A DNA stretch of 64,000 nucleotides from Polaribacter butkevichii (GCF_038024105.1 NZ_CP150661.1:806001-870000); one strand, 5' to 3'; positions 52,749 through 62,575 are shown, counted from the stretch's first letter. The notes: generated from the sequence alone by a model not told the origin. Numbers and translations: made by a program.

Positions 52749-54245
52749 ATGATAAACTTAAAAGAAGTAATAAGCACTTTTACAGAGGAACAACAACAAG
52801 ATTTTATCTTATACTTAGATAAAAAGAACAAAAGAAAAGATGCTAAAGATAGTCTGTTAGTAAAATTGATAGTGTCGGATAATTTATCGTCTGCAGAACT
52901 GGCTCACAAACTCTACGGCAAACAAAATAAGCCTGCATTACACGCTTTAAGAAAGCGTTTGTTTCAATCATTAATAGATTTTACGGCAAACATGAGTATG
53001 AAAGAAGAAAATTCTATCGATATAAAATTGATAAAATATATTCTTTCTGCTAGAAATTTTCTACAAAAAGGACAAATTAAAGTTGGGTATCAAATTTTAG
53101 ATAAAACGATACTGATAGCCAACGAACACCAACTATTTTCTATTTTAAATGAAATTTATCATACTAAAATTCAGTTTTCTCATTTAAATAAAAGTTTAAA
53201 TCTCGAGGGGTTAATTGCTGATTTTAAAGAAAATCAACAACAATTATTATTAGAAGATCATTTAAATATTGCTTATGCTCAGATTAGAAAATCTCTAGTA
53301 GATTATCAACAGAACAAATCTAATTTAGACATAAAACAACTTATAGAAAACGTATTACAAGAACATCAAATTACCATATCAGATTCTTTATCTTTTAAGT
53401 CCCTCTATCAAATAGTTCAAATTACCAGCATTTCTTCTGCTCAAAAATTCGATTATTATAATATTGAACAATTTATCATTAACACCTATCAAGTAATTAA
53501 AAATCATACCTCTAAAAACAAACAACTTTTTTATCATATAGAGGTTTTGTATCTTATTGCAAACGTACTTTTTAGAAACAAAAAGTTTACCGAATCTTTA
53601 CAATATTTAGATTTGATGTTATTGAATATGAAAGAGAATAAGCAAAAATATTATTCTGATTTTGCCGCGAAACATCATTTATTACTTGCCTTAAACCTTA
53701 ATTACAGTAAAAATCAAGAAAAAGCAATTACCTTATTAGAACCTTATTTAAATAAGAAAAACCTTAATATGGTTGCGCAATTAGACATAGCACTTACGCT
53801 AATTGTTTTTTACTATCAACACAAATCATTAGAAAAAGCACAAAAATTATTTACGTCTTTTTACCATACAGATAAATGGTATATAGATAAAGCAGGTATT
53901 GTTTGGACGATTAAAAAGAACCTAATTGAAATCTTATTACAAATAGATTTAGGAAACATCGACCTGGTAGATTCTCGATTAAAAAGTTTTAAAAGAAACT
54001 ATTTTTCTAACCTATCAGAAATCAATCAAGAAAGGGTAATTACCTATTTAAAGTTAGTAGAAGTTTATTATAAAAACCCAGAAATTGCCACATCAAAAGA
54101 ATTTAAAAACAAGGTAGAAACTTCTTTTAGTTGGATTGACATCAAAAAAGAAGATATTTTTATGATGAGTTTCTTTGCTTGGTTAAAAGCAAAAATGACC
54201 AAACAAGATATTTATTTGGTCACTCTAGATTTGATTAACAATTAA
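52749..54245 (+). CDS. Helical-repeat protein of unknown function
   Basis: A 498-residue soluble protein. It is almost wholly helical in appearance, with TPR-like stretches such as SLQYLDLMLLNMKENKQKYY and KAITLLEPYLNKKNLNMVAQ. The first 100 residues differ (INLKEVISTFTEEQQQDFIL and ELAHKLYGKQNKPALHALRKR). No signal peptide or catalytic motif is visible. It appears to be one of the Bacteroidota-specific helical scaffold proteins; no function is assigned. Confidence 0.75.
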   Translation: MINLKEVISTFTEEQQQDFILYLDKKNKRKDAKDSLLVKLIVSDNLSSAELAHKLYGKQNKPALHALRKRLFQSLIDFTANMSMKEENSIDIKLIKYILSARNFLQKGQIKVGYQILDKTILIANEHQLFSILNEIYHTKIQFSHLNKSLNLEGLIADFKENQQQLLLEDHLNIAYAQIRKSLVDYQQNKSNLDIKQLIENVLQEHQITISDSLSFKSLYQIVQITSISSAQKFDYYNIEQFIINTYQVIKNHTSKNKQLFYHIEVLYLIANVLFRNKKFTESLQYLDLMLLNMKENKQKYYSDFAAKHHLLLALNLNYSKNQEKAITLLEPYLNKKNLNMVAQLDIALTLIVFYYQHKSLEKAQKLFTSFYHTDKWYIDKAGIVWTIKKNLIEILLQIDLGNIDLVDSRLKSFKRNYFSNLSEINQERVITYLKLVEVYYKNPEIATSKEFKNKVETSFSWIDIKKEDIFMMSFFAWLKAKMTKQDIYLVTLDLINN

Positions 54246-54259
54246 GTTGAGTTTATTTT

Positions 54260-55156
54260 TTAATAATGAGCTGTTTTTACACCATATAAAACAACTTCAG
54301 AAGCCTTTGTATAATCATCATTCCATTTAAAATAATTACCAGTTTTAAAGTAGTTATCAAAATTATAACCATTGCTTACGTAATCATATAAAAAGGTATA
54401 TTCTTGCGCTATGTTTTTAGCTTCACAAACTAAAGCATATTCTAATTTACCATCTGCAATACGAAGTTTAATCGTAAATTTCTCATTATCTACTTTTCCT
54501 ATGGTTATTTTTTCGTCATATTTACTCGTCCAAACTCCATTTTCTGGCTTTACATAATACTCTATCACAATATCTCCTTTTTTCCACTGAACTTTTACAG
54601 TTGCAGGAGACCCCGATAAAGTTGTACTTTGTTTACCATGAATTTGCGCTACATACGTTTGCCCATTTCCTTCACAATAATTTACTTTTAAAGTAGATTC
54701 CATTTCATGTGTACCAGCATTCATATACCAATTATCATCAGTATTTTGTACACCTTTCCAATATTCTCTTAACTCTGTTCTACAATATTTACCATCACTT
54801 AAATCGGCTCCTCCAGAAGTAGTAAACCCCGTAAATCTTGTATAAAAAGTATAGCTGTCATCAGTATTCTTATAAAAATATTTTTTTTCTGTTGATGAAA
54901 GGCTTCCATTTATAATTTGATCAGCATAAATAGACGTTGCTTTTTTAGATCCATCGCCTTTATCAATTGGCACAGATAAGTACCAGTTTTTCCAAACAAA
55001 GTTCCCATCTTCCTGTACAACTACAACTTCATCTTCATCTTCTTCTTCCGATTCTGTAATTTTATCAACTACAGCATCATCTCCTTTTGTACAATTTGTA
55101 ACAAAAAGAGTCGCTATAAACAAAAAAGTAGAAAATACAATTTTGGTTTTACTCAT
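54260..55156 (-). CDS. Alginate lyase, polysaccharide lyase family 7
   Basis: A 298-residue lipoprotein lyase (Cys22 in FVTNC), followed by an acidic linker at about 34-50. The three PL7 active-site signatures are present: R126-TELR, Q171-I-H173 and Y269FKTGNYFKW. In PL7, QIH rather than QVH is usually found in enzymes preferring G-containing blocks. No SusC/SusD genes or other alginate genes lie in the window, so it is an isolated lyase. It degrades brown-algal alginate. Confidence 0.93.
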   Translation of the reverse strand: MSKTKIVFSTFLFIATLFVTNCTKGDDAVVDKITESEEEDEDEVVVVQEDGNFVWKNWYLSVPIDKGDGSKKATSIYADQIINGSLSSTEKKYFYKNTDDSYTFYTRFTGFTTSGGADLSDGKYCRTELREYWKGVQNTDDNWYMNAGTHEMESTLKVNYCEGNGQTYVAQIHGKQSTTLSGSPATVKVQWKKGDIVIEYYVKPENGVWTSKYDEKITIGKVDNEKFTIKLRIADGKLEYALVCEAKNIAQEYTFLYDYVSNGYNFDNYFKTGNYFKWNDDYTKASEVVLYGVKTAHY

Positions 55157-55192
55157 AATATTTAAGTTTACAATGTTCTAAAGATACTAAAC

Positions 55193-55792
55193 TTATTTAT
55201 GTCTTTTTTGTAATTCTGCTTCAATGTCTTTTAAGGTAAACCCTTTTGCTTGTAATAACATTAAATAGTGGAATAACAAATCTGCAGATTCATAGATAAA
55301 TAATTCATCATTATTATCCATCGCTTCAATAACCGTTTCTACAGCTTCTTCACCTACTTTTTGAGCAACTTTATTAATTCCTTTAGCAAACAAACTTGCT
55401 ACATAAGATTTTTTAGTGTCTTTATTAGCAACTCTTTCTGTAATTACATCTTCTAAAGTAGAAAAGAAACCATAGTTAGATTTGTTTACCTCATTCCAAC
55501 AAGTATCCGAACCTTTATGACACGTTGGTCCGTTTGGGTTTACAGAAACCAATAGTGTATCATTATCGCAATCTAGTTTTATATCTACTAAATTCAATAC
55601 ATTTCCACTTTCCTCACCTTTTGTCCACAAACGTTTTTTAGTTCTAGAAAAGAAAGTTACTAATTTTGTTTCTTGGGTTTTAGCAAATGCTTCTTCATTC
55701 ATATACCCCAACATTAACACATTTTTTGTGGTTGCATCTTGAATGATTGCGGGTACTAATCCGTCATTGTTTTTATTAAAATCGATATTCAT
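55193..55792 (-). CDS. hisIE: Bifunctional phosphoribosyl-AMP cyclohydrolase / phosphoribosyl-ATP pyrophosphatase
   Basis: A 199-residue fusion catalysing the second and third steps of histidine synthesis. The HisI part (1-105) has GYMNEEAF, the metal Asp cluster in KLDCDNDTLLV and the Cys pair in CHKGSDTCW. The HisE part (about 110-199) has VGEEAVETVIEA. It is the last gene of the his operon, and its upstream gap contains family A and B repeats. Confidence 0.97.
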   Translation of the reverse strand: MNIDFNKNNDGLVPAIIQDATTKNVLMLGYMNEEAFAKTQETKLVTFFSRTKKRLWTKGEESGNVLNLVDIKLDCDNDTLLVSVNPNGPTCHKGSDTCWNEVNKSNYGFFSTLEDVITERVANKDTKKSYVASLFAKGINKVAQKVGEEAVETVIEAMDNNDELFIYESADLLFHYLMLLQAKGFTLKDIEAELQKRHK

Positions 55793-55807
55793 AATTTTTT
55801 ATTTTTT

Positions 55808-55908
55808 GTCAGTTCGAGTGATTTCGATTTTTCATCGAAATTGTATCGAGAACTAATAATTACTTCTCGATACAATTTTTTCGTTCCTCAAAAATCACTC
55901 GAAGTGAC
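55808..55908. repeat. Inverted pair of family B repeats
   Basis: Two full units face each other: 55808-55852 (GTCAGTTCGAGTG to GTATCGAGAA) and 55864-55908 (TTCTCGATACAA to CACTCGAAGTGAC). The transcript can fold into one long hairpin. It lies between hisIE and hisF. Confidence 0.85.
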
Positions 55909-55930
55909 ATTACGTTATTTTTTAATAATA

Positions 55931-55961
55931 AGATTACTTCGTCATACTTTCTCGTAATGAC
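55931..55961. repeat. Partial family A repeat
   Basis: AGATTACTTCGTCATACTTT to CTCGTAATGAC, a diverged right arm of family A, ending 3 nt before hisF's stop codon. Confidence 0.7.
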
Positions 55962-55963
55962 AT

Positions 55964-56719
55964 TTACAATCTCACTGGAATATTATTCTTTTTTAATTCT
56001 TTTTTTAACTCTAAAATAGGTATTTCACCAAAATGAAAAACACTTGCTGCTAAAGCGGCATCTGCTTTTCCTTCTGTAAAAGTATCTACAAAATGTTGCA
56101 CATTACCTGCACCACCAGAAGCAATAATAGGAATATTTAATATTTCTGATAAATGTGCCAAAGCTTCATTTGCAAATCCTGCTTTTGTGCCATCATGATT
56201 CATAGAAGTAAACAAAATTTCTCCTGCTCCACGCTCTTCTACTTCTTTTGCCCAATCAAATAATTTAATATCTGTAGGTATTGTTCCTCCTGCCAAATGC
56301 ACAAACCATTCTCCGTCAATTTGTTTTGCATCAATAGCAACAACCACACATTGACTCCCGAATTTTTCTGCCAATTCATTAACTAAATCGGGTCTTTTTA
56401 CTGCAGATGAATTGATAGAAACCTTATCTGCACCCCATTTTAACAACTCATTTACATTTTCTACAGATGATATTCCTCCACCAACTGTAAACGGAATATT
56501 TACTTGCTCCGCAACTTGATGCACCATTTCTATCATGGTTTTTCTACCTTCTAACGTTGCCGAAATATCTAAAAAAACCAATTCGTCTGCCCCTAAATCT
56601 GCATATTGTTTTGCTAAAACTACCGGGTCTCCTGCATCTATTAAATTTACGAAATTAACCCCTTTTACAGTTCTTCCGTTTTTAATATCTAAACAAGGTA
56701 TTATTCTTTTTGTTAACAT
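55964..56719 (-). CDS. hisF: Imidazole glycerol phosphate synthase cyclase subunit HisF
   Basis: A 251-residue (beta-alpha)8 barrel that, with HisH, makes imidazole-glycerol phosphate and AICAR. The phosphate-binding repeats are clear: [15 protein letters not shown] at 9-23, [10 protein letters not shown] at 82-91 and [11 protein letters not shown] near 224-234. The catalytic Asp residues are D11 and D130 (context VVVAIDAKQ). The glutaminase partner gene lies two genes upstream in the operon. Length is complete. Confidence 0.97.
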   Translation of the reverse strand: MLTKRIIPCLDIKNGRTVKGVNFVNLIDAGDPVVLAKQYADLGADELVFLDISATLEGRKTMIEMVHQVAEQVNIPFTVGGGISSVENVNELLKWGADKVSINSSAVKRPDLVNELAEKFGSQCVVVAIDAKQIDGEWFVHLAGGTIPTDIKLFDWAKEVEERGAGEILFTSMNHDGTKAGFANEALAHLSEILNIPIIASGGAGNVQHFVDTFTEGKADAALAASVFHFGEIPILELKKELKKNNIPVRL

Positions 56720-56732
56720 TTTATTCTAATTC

Positions 56733-56796
56733 GTCATTGCGAGGCACGAAGCAATCTGTCTATTCATTAAGAGATTGCTTCGTTCCTCGCAATGAC
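56733..56796. repeat. Complete family A palindrome
   Basis: GTCATTGCGAGGCACGAAGC at the left and GCTTCGTTCCTCGCAATGAC at the right, with a short middle part containing AGAGATT. The arms pair almost perfectly (one mismatch), so the hisA-hisF intergenic RNA would form a 25-bp hairpin. Confidence 0.9.
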
Positions 56797-56798
56797 AT

Positions 56799-57536
56799 TT
56801 ATTTTGTTAATATAAATTGCTCTAATTGTTTTAAGCTAATTTTATTCTCATAAATAGCTTTCCCTATAATAACACCTTCGCAACCATTTTCTGCTAATTT
56901 TGGCAATTCCTCAAAAGCAGAAATTCCTCCAGAAGCAATTAATTTTACGTTGTTTACTTCGGATAAAATCTGTTGATAGATATCAAAACTTGGTCCTTGT
57001 AACATGCCGTCTTTAGAAATGTCTGTACAGATAATATACTGAATTCCTTTTTGCTGATATCCAGCAATAAACGGAATCAATTCTAAACTACTTTCCTCTT
57101 GCCAACCATTTGTAGCAATTTTTCCACCTGTTGTATCAGGATAAAAATCTGCTCCTAAAATAATTTTCTCAGATCCATATTTTTCAATCCAGCTTTCAAA
57201 AATATCGCTATTTTTTACAGCAATACTTCCTCCAGTAATTTGATTTGCACCAGAATTAAAAGCAATTTCTAAATCTTTATCAGACTTTAAACCTCCACCA
57301 AAATCAATCTTTAAATTGGTTTTTGATGCAATTTGCTCTAAAACTTTATAATTGATAATCTGACTCGCTTTTGCGCCATCTAAATCTACCACATGCAAAT
57401 ATTCGATACCTGCAGCTTCAAATTCTTTGGCAACTTCTAACGGATTTTCGTTATAAATCTTCTTGGTATTGTAATCGCCTTTTGTTAAACGAACACATTT
57501 TCCGTCAATAATATCTATGGCTGGTATTATTCTCAT
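56799..57536 (-). CDS. hisA: Phosphoribosylformimino-5-aminoimidazole carboxamide ribotide isomerase HisA
   Basis: A 245-residue barrel isomerase. [21 protein letters not shown] at 2-22 and [14 protein letters not shown] near 77-90 are diagnostic; catalytic Asp8 and Asp near 130 (LGADFYPD context) are present. The C-terminal phosphate loop is [11 protein letters not shown]. It follows ridA by only 3 nt. Confidence 0.97.
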   Translation of the reverse strand: MRIIPAIDIIDGKCVRLTKGDYNTKKIYNENPLEVAKEFEAAGIEYLHVVDLDGAKASQIINYKVLEQIASKTNLKIDFGGGLKSDKDLEIAFNSGANQITGGSIAVKNSDIFESWIEKYGSEKIILGADFYPDTTGGKIATNGWQEESSLELIPFIAGYQQKGIQYIICTDISKDGMLQGPSFDIYQQILSEVNNVKLIASGGISAFEELPKLAENGCEGVIIGKAIYENKISLKQLEQFILTK

Positions 57537-57539
57537 TGA

Positions 57540-57920
57540 TTATTTATTTAAGGCAGTAACTTGAATTTCAATTTTCATTCTTGGATCAGACAATCCTGCT
57601 GCAAACATAGTCGCTGCGGGTCTAACTTCTCCTAAATACTTCTTTAAAACAGGCCAACATTGTTCAAACTCTGTAGCATCAGGTAAAATATAAGTGATGC
57701 GTACAATATTACTCATACTAGAACCTGCTTGCTCTAAAACACCTTCAATATTTTTTAAACATTGCTCCGTTTGGTTTACAACATCATCTGCAATCGTCAT
57801 ATCCTCATAATTGAATCCTGTAGTTCCAGAAACAAAAACCCAATCACCTTGCACTACAGCTCTAGAATATCCCATTTCTTTTTCGAATGAAGAACCTGAA
57901 CTTATTAATTTTCTTGCCAT
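57540..57920 (-). CDS. RidA-family protein
   Basis: A 126-residue YjgF/YER057c/UK114-type protein. GYSRAVVQGDWVFVSGTTGF near 17-36 and MSNIVRITYILPDATEFEQC mark the fold, and the Arg of AAGLSDPRMKIEIQV (near residue 115) is the conserved substrate-binding Arg (RidA Arg105 equivalent). Archetypal RidA hydrolyses reactive enamine or imine intermediates such as 2-aminoacrylate. Here it is sandwiched in the his operon, translationally tied to hisA, which suggests a linked but undefined metabolic role. It is closer to the non-archetypal subfamily. Confidence 0.9.
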   Translation of the reverse strand: MARKLISSGSSFEKEMGYSRAVVQGDWVFVSGTTGFNYEDMTIADDVVNQTEQCLKNIEGVLEQAGSSMSNIVRITYILPDATEFEQCWPVLKKYLGEVRPAATMFAAGLSDPRMKIEIQVTALNK

Positions 57921-57982
57921 AATTATTTTTTTATGAAGTACCCTGAATTTATTTTAGGGTCTTTTTATTGTATATTTATCTC

Positions 57983-58062
57983 TGTCATTACGAGGAACGA
58001 AGTAATCTCATCATTAAAAACGAGATTCCTCAATCGCCAAAAAAGGCTCATTTCGGAATGAC
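57983..58062. repeat. Complete family A repeat (diverged right arm)
   Basis: GTCATTACGAGGAACGAAGT at the left and GGAATGAC at the right, with an internal stem TCGCC/GGCTC-like. The right 41 nt (58022-58062) are almost identical to 22936-22976. It fills the hisH-ridA gap. Confidence 0.85.
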
Positions 58063-58074
58063 ATTGAACTTAGT

Positions 58075-58656
58075 TTATAAATTAAGAAAGTTTTGTAAAA
58101 TTCTTGCGCCTTCTACTCCACTTTTTTCTGGATGAAACTGTACTCCGTAAAAATTATCTTTTTGCAATGCGGATGCATATTCAATTTCATAATCTGTCGT
58201 TGCAATTGCTTCAGCACAAGATTCTGCGTAGAAACTATGTACTAAATACATAAATTCTTTTTCTTTGATGCCTTTAAATAAATCTGATTTTAAATTATAG
58301 ATCACATTCCAACCCATTTGCGGAACCTTAACAGCCTTCGAAAATTTCTTTACATCAACATCAAAAATACCCAAACCTTTTGTATTTCCTTCCGAAGAAG
58401 AATTACACATTAATTGCATTCCTAAACAAATCCCTAAAACAGGTTGCGTTAGCGTCGGAATCACTTTGTCTAATCCGCTTTCTTGCAACATTTGCATTGC
58501 TGAACTTGCTTCTCCAACTCCCGGGAAAATTATTTTATCAGCAGCTCTAATTTCATCAATATTATTTGATAAAATAGCATCTACACCTAAACGCTTAAAA
58601 GCAAACTGAATGCTTTTAATGTTTCCTGCTCCGTAATCGATAATTACTAATTTCAT
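58075..58656 (-). CDS. hisH: Imidazole glycerol phosphate synthase glutaminase subunit HisH
   Basis: A 193-residue class I glutamine amidotransferase. The catalytic Cys is in GICLGMQLMC near residue 79, His-Glu in QFHPEKSG near 173-180. IDYGAGNIKSIQFAF at 5-19 opens the domain and FPGVGEASSAM supplies the oxyanion strand. It partners HisF. Length is standard. Confidence 0.97.
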   Translation of the reverse strand: MKLVIIDYGAGNIKSIQFAFKRLGVDAILSNNIDEIRAADKIIFPGVGEASSAMQMLQESGLDKVIPTLTQPVLGICLGMQLMCNSSSEGNTKGLGIFDVDVKKFSKAVKVPQMGWNVIYNLKSDLFKGIKEKEFMYLVHSFYAESCAEAIATTDYEIEYASALQKDNFYGVQFHPEKSGVEGARILQNFLNL

Positions 58657-58732
58657 AATTAGTTTTTAATTTTTAGCGTTTAGTTTTAAGTTAAAATCAC
58701 TCAGAACTAAAAATTCACAATTCAACACTTTT

Positions 58733-59872
58733 TTAAAGCACTCCTTTTGTAGATGGTAAAAACATTTTATTTGCATCTCTCTTAACTGCCATTTTCATTG
58801 CTTTTGCAAAAGCTTTAAAAATACCTTCTATTTTATGATGCTCGTTTGCGCCTTCTGCCTTAATATTTAAGTTACATTTTGCGCCATCTGTAAAAGATTT
58901 AAACAAGTGTAAAAACATTTCTGTTGGCATATCTCCAATCATTTCACGTTTAAAATCAGCCTCCCAAACCAACCACGGTCTTCCACCAAAATCTACGGCT
59001 GCTTGTGCTAAACAATCGTCCATTGGCAAGCAAAAACCATAACGTTCTATGCCTAATTTATTTCCTAATGCTTTGTGGAATAACTCGCCCAAAGCAATCA
59101 TGGTGTCCTCTATAGTATGGTGTTCATCAACCTCTAAATCTCCATCAACTTTTACAGTTAAATCCATCGCTCCATGACGACCAATCTGATCTAACATGTG
59201 ATCGAAAAACTTTACTCCAGTAGAAATATCATTTTTACCAGAACCATCTAAATTTAGTTTGATGTAAATTTTAGTTTCGTTGGTATTTCTAGTAATTTCA
59301 GAAACTCTATCTTCTAACTTTAAAAACTCATAGATTTCTTTCCAATCTGTACTTGTTAAAGCAATACAATCTAAAATTTCTTGTTTAGAAGTTTCAATTT
59401 CATCAGCTCCTAATTCTGAGTCTTCTGATAAGAAAATCCCTTTAGAACCTAAATTTTTAGCCAATTCCATGTCTGTAATTCTATCGCCTAAAACAAAAGA
59501 ATTTGCCAAATCATATTCTTCAGAAAAATATTTGGTTAACAAACCTGTTCTTGGTTTACGAGTTTCGGCATTTTCATGTGGAAAAGTTTTATCGATACAA
59601 ACTTCAGAAAAAACAACCCCTTCTTTTTCGAAAGCACTCATTATTTTATTTTGTGCTGGCCAAAAAGTATCTTCCGGAAAACTATCGGTTCCCAAACCAT
59701 CTTGATTGGTTACCATTACCAATTCGTAATCCAATTCGCTAGCAATTTTTGCCATGTATTGAAATACTTTCGGGTAAAACTCTAACTTTTCTAAACTATC
59801 TAATTGATAATCTACAGGTGGTTCTAACACCAAGGTTCCGTCTCTATCTATAAATAATACTTTTTTACTCAT
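58733..59872 (-). CDS. hisB: Bifunctional histidinol-phosphatase / imidazoleglycerol-phosphate dehydratase
   Basis: A 379-residue enterobacterial-type fusion. The HAD phosphatase domain (1-165) has [11 protein letters not shown] at 9-19 and the Cys/His zinc-loop-like segment with [16 protein letters not shown]. The IGPD domain (about 185-379) has the metal-binding DEHHTIEDT near 241-249 and [11 protein letters not shown]. Both activities look intact. It lies between hisC and hisH. Confidence 0.96.
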   Translation of the reverse strand: MSKKVLFIDRDGTLVLEPPVDYQLDSLEKLEFYPKVFQYMAKIASELDYELVMVTNQDGLGTDSFPEDTFWPAQNKIMSAFEKEGVVFSEVCIDKTFPHENAETRKPRTGLLTKYFSEEYDLANSFVLGDRITDMELAKNLGSKGIFLSEDSELGADEIETSKQEILDCIALTSTDWKEIYEFLKLEDRVSEITRNTNETKIYIKLNLDGSGKNDISTGVKFFDHMLDQIGRHGAMDLTVKVDGDLEVDEHHTIEDTMIALGELFHKALGNKLGIERYGFCLPMDDCLAQAAVDFGGRPWLVWEADFKREMIGDMPTEMFLHLFKSFTDGAKCNLNIKAEGANEHHKIEGIFKAFAKAMKMAVKRDANKMFLPSTKGVL

Positions 59873-59885
59873 CTTATCTTGTTTT

Positions 59886-59961
59886 CCTACAAGGTTTTAA
59901 AAACCTTGTAGGTTTGTTTTATTAATTGTCAAATCCGTTACAAGGTATAAAACCTTGCTAG
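59886..59961. repeat. Family D palindromes
   Basis: A 27-nt almost perfect palindrome CCTACAAGGTTTT-A-AAAACCTTGTAGG at 59886-59912, followed by a degenerate copy ACAAGGTATAAAACCTTG at 59940-59957. Copies also occur at 62368-62394 and 62416-62441. It fills the hisC-hisB gap. Confidence 0.85.
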
Positions 59962-59967
59962 CGATTC

Positions 59968-61029
59968 TTATTGTTCTTTAATAGCTTTTAAGGCTCTTAA
60001 TAATCGTTGATTTTCCTCGCAAATACCTACACTTATACGCAACGTATTTTTACATAAAGGTTGGTTTGTTCTATTTCTAATAACGACACCATATTCTATT
60101 AATTGGTTGTAACGCTTTGTAGCATCGTCTACCTTTAACAACAAAAAATTACCATCTGATGGATATACTTTTTCTATATAACTATCGCAGCTTTCTAACT
60201 CTTTTTTAAGCCGTTTTCTTTCGCTGATTAATTGAGAAATTTCGTTCTGAACTTCATCCATTTTTTGCAATCTTGCAATTGCTCTTTGCTGACTTAATTC
60301 GTTTACGTTATAAGGTGGTTTTATGTTGTTTAAAATTTTAATAATTTCTTTGGATGCATAACAAACTCCCAAACGAATACCCGCTAAACCAAAGGCTTTA
60401 GATAAAGTCTGTGTAATGATTAAATTAGGAAACTCTGCCAATCTTTCTAACCAACTTTTTTGCTCAGAAAAATCGATATACGCTTCATCTATAACCACTA
60501 AACCTTTAAATTTTAAAAGTAATTCTCTAACCGTTTCTACTGTAAAACTGTTTCCTGTTGGATTGTTCGGTGAACATAAAAACAAAATTTTACTATGTGC
60601 ATCTGCTACATTTAAGATTTTATTTACTTTTGGCTGAAAATCATCGCCTAACAATACCGCTCTGTTTTCTATAGCATTTATATTTGCCAAAACACTATAC
60701 ATTCCGTAGGTTGGTGGTAATGTAATTACATTATCTACATTAGGCTCACAAAAAGCTCTGTAGATTAAGTCTAAAACTTCATCACTTCCGTTACCTAATA
60801 AAATATTTTCTTTAGCAACTCCTTTTATCTCAGACAACAAATCTTTTACATTATTCTGTTGCGGATCTGGATACCTATTTACACCGTTTTCAAAAGGATT
60901 TTCATTAGCATCTAAGAAAATCATTTCTGTAGTATTGGCGTCTTTATATTCATCTCTTGCAGATGAATAAGGTTGTAGAGATTTTATATTTTCTCTAACT
61001 AGGTTATTGATGTTAAATTTAGTTTTCAT
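59968..61029 (-). CDS. hisC: Histidinol-phosphate aminotransferase
   Basis: About 353 residues from the ATG at 61029 (MKTKFNINNLVRENI). The upstream in-frame ATG at 61062 adds 11 residues encoded by a family C repeat and is unlikely to be used. The PLP lysine is in ITQTLSKAFGLAGIRLG near 225. The fold-type I signatures FLCSPNNPTGN and VIDEAYIDF are intact. It catalyses histidinol-phosphate formation from the imidazole-acetol form. Confidence 0.96.
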   Translation of the reverse strand: MKTKFNINNLVRENIKSLQPYSSARDEYKDANTTEMIFLDANENPFENGVNRYPDPQQNNVKDLLSEIKGVAKENILLGNGSDEVLDLIYRAFCEPNVDNVITLPPTYGMYSVLANINAIENRAVLLGDDFQPKVNKILNVADAHSKILFLCSPNNPTGNSFTVETVRELLLKFKGLVVIDEAYIDFSEQKSWLERLAEFPNLIITQTLSKAFGLAGIRLGVCYASKEIIKILNNIKPPYNVNELSQQRAIARLQKMDEVQNEISQLISERKRLKKELESCDSYIEKVYPSDGNFLLLKVDDATKRYNQLIEYGVVIRNRTNQPLCKNTLRISVGICEENQRLLRALKAIKEQ

Positions 61030-61038
61030 AACAAAACC

Positions 61039-61056
61039 TCTCGACTGCGCTCGAGA
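61039..61056. repeat. Family C palindromic repeat
   Basis: TCTCGACTGCGCTCGAGA, a near-palindrome just upstream of hisC. A related fragment lies at about 34455-34470. Confidence 0.7.
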
Positions 61057-61070
61057 AGACATTTAATATA

Positions 61071-62354
61071 TTAATTTAAATCTTTTAAACGAATTGAAAC
61101 TGCATTTTTATGTGCATCTAATCCTTCTGCTGCTGCCATTAACTCAATAGATGTTCCTATTGTTTTAATCCCTTCTTTTGTAATTTTCTGAAACGTAATA
61201 CTTTTGGTAAAACTATCTAAATTTACTCCAGAATACGATTTAGAAAATCCGTTTGTTGGTAAGGTATGGTTGGTACCCGAAGCATAATCTCCTGCGCTTT
61301 CTGGTGTATAATTACCTATAAAAACAGAACCTGCGTTTTCTATATTGTCTATGTAAAAATCATTATTATTTGTACAAACAATAAAGTGTTCTGGTCCATA
61401 TTCATTGATTAATTCTAACGCTATTTCATCACTTTCTACAAAAATAGACTTCGAATTTTGAATGGCTTTCTCAGCAATTTCTACTCTAGACAATTTAGCC
61501 AATTGAATTTCGATTTCTTTTTCTACGTCTGCAATCATCTTTTTTGATGTTGAAACCAAAATAACCTGACTGTCTGCGCCATGTTCTGCCTGACTTAATA
61601 AATCTGATGCTACATAACTTGCGTTTGCAGAATCATCTGCAACCACTAATAATTCACTTGGGCCAGCAGGCATGTCTATAGCAACACCATGTTTTGTAGA
61701 CAATTGTTTTGCAACTGTTACAAACTGATTTCCTGGACCAAATATTTTATACACTTGCGGAATGGTTTCTGTACCAAAAGTATACCCTGCAATTGCTTGT
61801 ATACCACCAACTTTTATAATTTTTGTAACACCACATAAATTGGCTGTATACAAAATGGCTGGATGAATTTTACCTTCTTTATTTGGTGGAGAACACAATA
61901 CAATTTCTTTACAGCCTGCAATTTGAGCTGGCATTGCCAACATTAATACTGTAGAAAACAAAGGTGCGGTTCCTCCTGGAATATACAGACCAACTTTTTG
62001 AATGGGTCTTTTTTCTTGCCAACAAGAAACTCCGATTGCGGTTTCTACAAAAACTTTTGCTGTTTTTTGTGCTGTATGAAAATTGGTAATGTTTTCTTTA
62101 GCTACGTTAATAGCTTGCTTTAACTCATCAGATACTAAAGTAATTGCTTCTTTAATTTCAGCAACAGAAACAATATTATTTTCTAAAGAAATACCATCAA
62201 ATTTTTGGGTGTATTTATGTATGGCAGCATCTCCATTTTTTTGAACATCTGCAAAAACATCGTTCACAATACTTTCAATATCATCAACCGTTTTTGTGGG
62301 TCTTTCTAATATTTTATTCCAATCTTTTCTTGATGGGTTTATAATTGTTTTCAT
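61071..62354 (-). CDS. hisD: Histidinol dehydrogenase
   Basis: A 427-residue zinc enzyme for the last two oxidations. Signatures are YIPGGTAPLFSTVLMLAMPA near 128-147, GGIQAIAGYTFGT near 178-190, DMPAGPSELLVVAD near 224-237, QAEHGADSQVILVS near 254-267, and the metal His/Asp set HFIVCT near 326 and AGDYASGTNHTLPT near 355-368. Length is standard. Confidence 0.97.
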   Translation of the reverse strand: MKTIINPSRKDWNKILERPTKTVDDIESIVNDVFADVQKNGDAAIHKYTQKFDGISLENNIVSVAEIKEAITLVSDELKQAINVAKENITNFHTAQKTAKVFVETAIGVSCWQEKRPIQKVGLYIPGGTAPLFSTVLMLAMPAQIAGCKEIVLCSPPNKEGKIHPAILYTANLCGVTKIIKVGGIQAIAGYTFGTETIPQVYKIFGPGNQFVTVAKQLSTKHGVAIDMPAGPSELLVVADDSANASYVASDLLSQAEHGADSQVILVSTSKKMIADVEKEIEIQLAKLSRVEIAEKAIQNSKSIFVESDEIALELINEYGPEHFIVCTNNNDFYIDNIENAGSVFIGNYTPESAGDYASGTNHTLPTNGFSKSYSGVNLDSFTKSITFQKITKEGIKTIGTSIELMAAAEGLDAHKNAVSIRLKDLN

Positions 62355-62367
62355 CTTTTAAATTTCT

Positions 62368-62441
62368 CCTGCAAGATTTCTAAAACCTTGTAGGTGTTTT
62401 ACTTTTTAATTTATACTTACAAGGTTCTTTAAACCTTGCGG
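62368..62441. repeat. Pair of family D repeats
   Basis: CCTGCAAGATTTCTAAAACC... at 62368-62394 and CTTACAAGGTTCTTTAAACC... at 62416-62441, each capable of a short hairpin. They are diverged from the 59886 copy. Confidence 0.75.
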
Positions 62442-62469
62442 TATGTTTGCAAACTTGCAATTTGCGTTA

Positions 62470-62534
62470 GGGATTGTAGCATTTGTTTGAGCTCTTTTTT
62501 CTTTTTCAGAAAAAAAGCGAGTGCGAAAAGCCCG
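62470..62534. repeat. Family E element, uninterrupted copy
   Basis: GGGATTGTAGCATTTGTTTG to GCGAAAAGCCCG, with a central TTTTTTCTTTTTCAGAAAAAAA stem-loop. This kind of element (AGGGATTG...AAAGCCCG) is common in Flavobacteriaceae genomes. Compare 34351-34451. Confidence 0.7.
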
Positions 62535-62575
62535 TTAAAACGCCCAAAATATTATTCAAATTTTAATTTTTATCT

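Noticed and set aside
61030..61062. N-terminal extension of hisC from an ATG at 61062
   Set aside because: The extra residues are encoded by a family C repeat and do not match HisC proteins.
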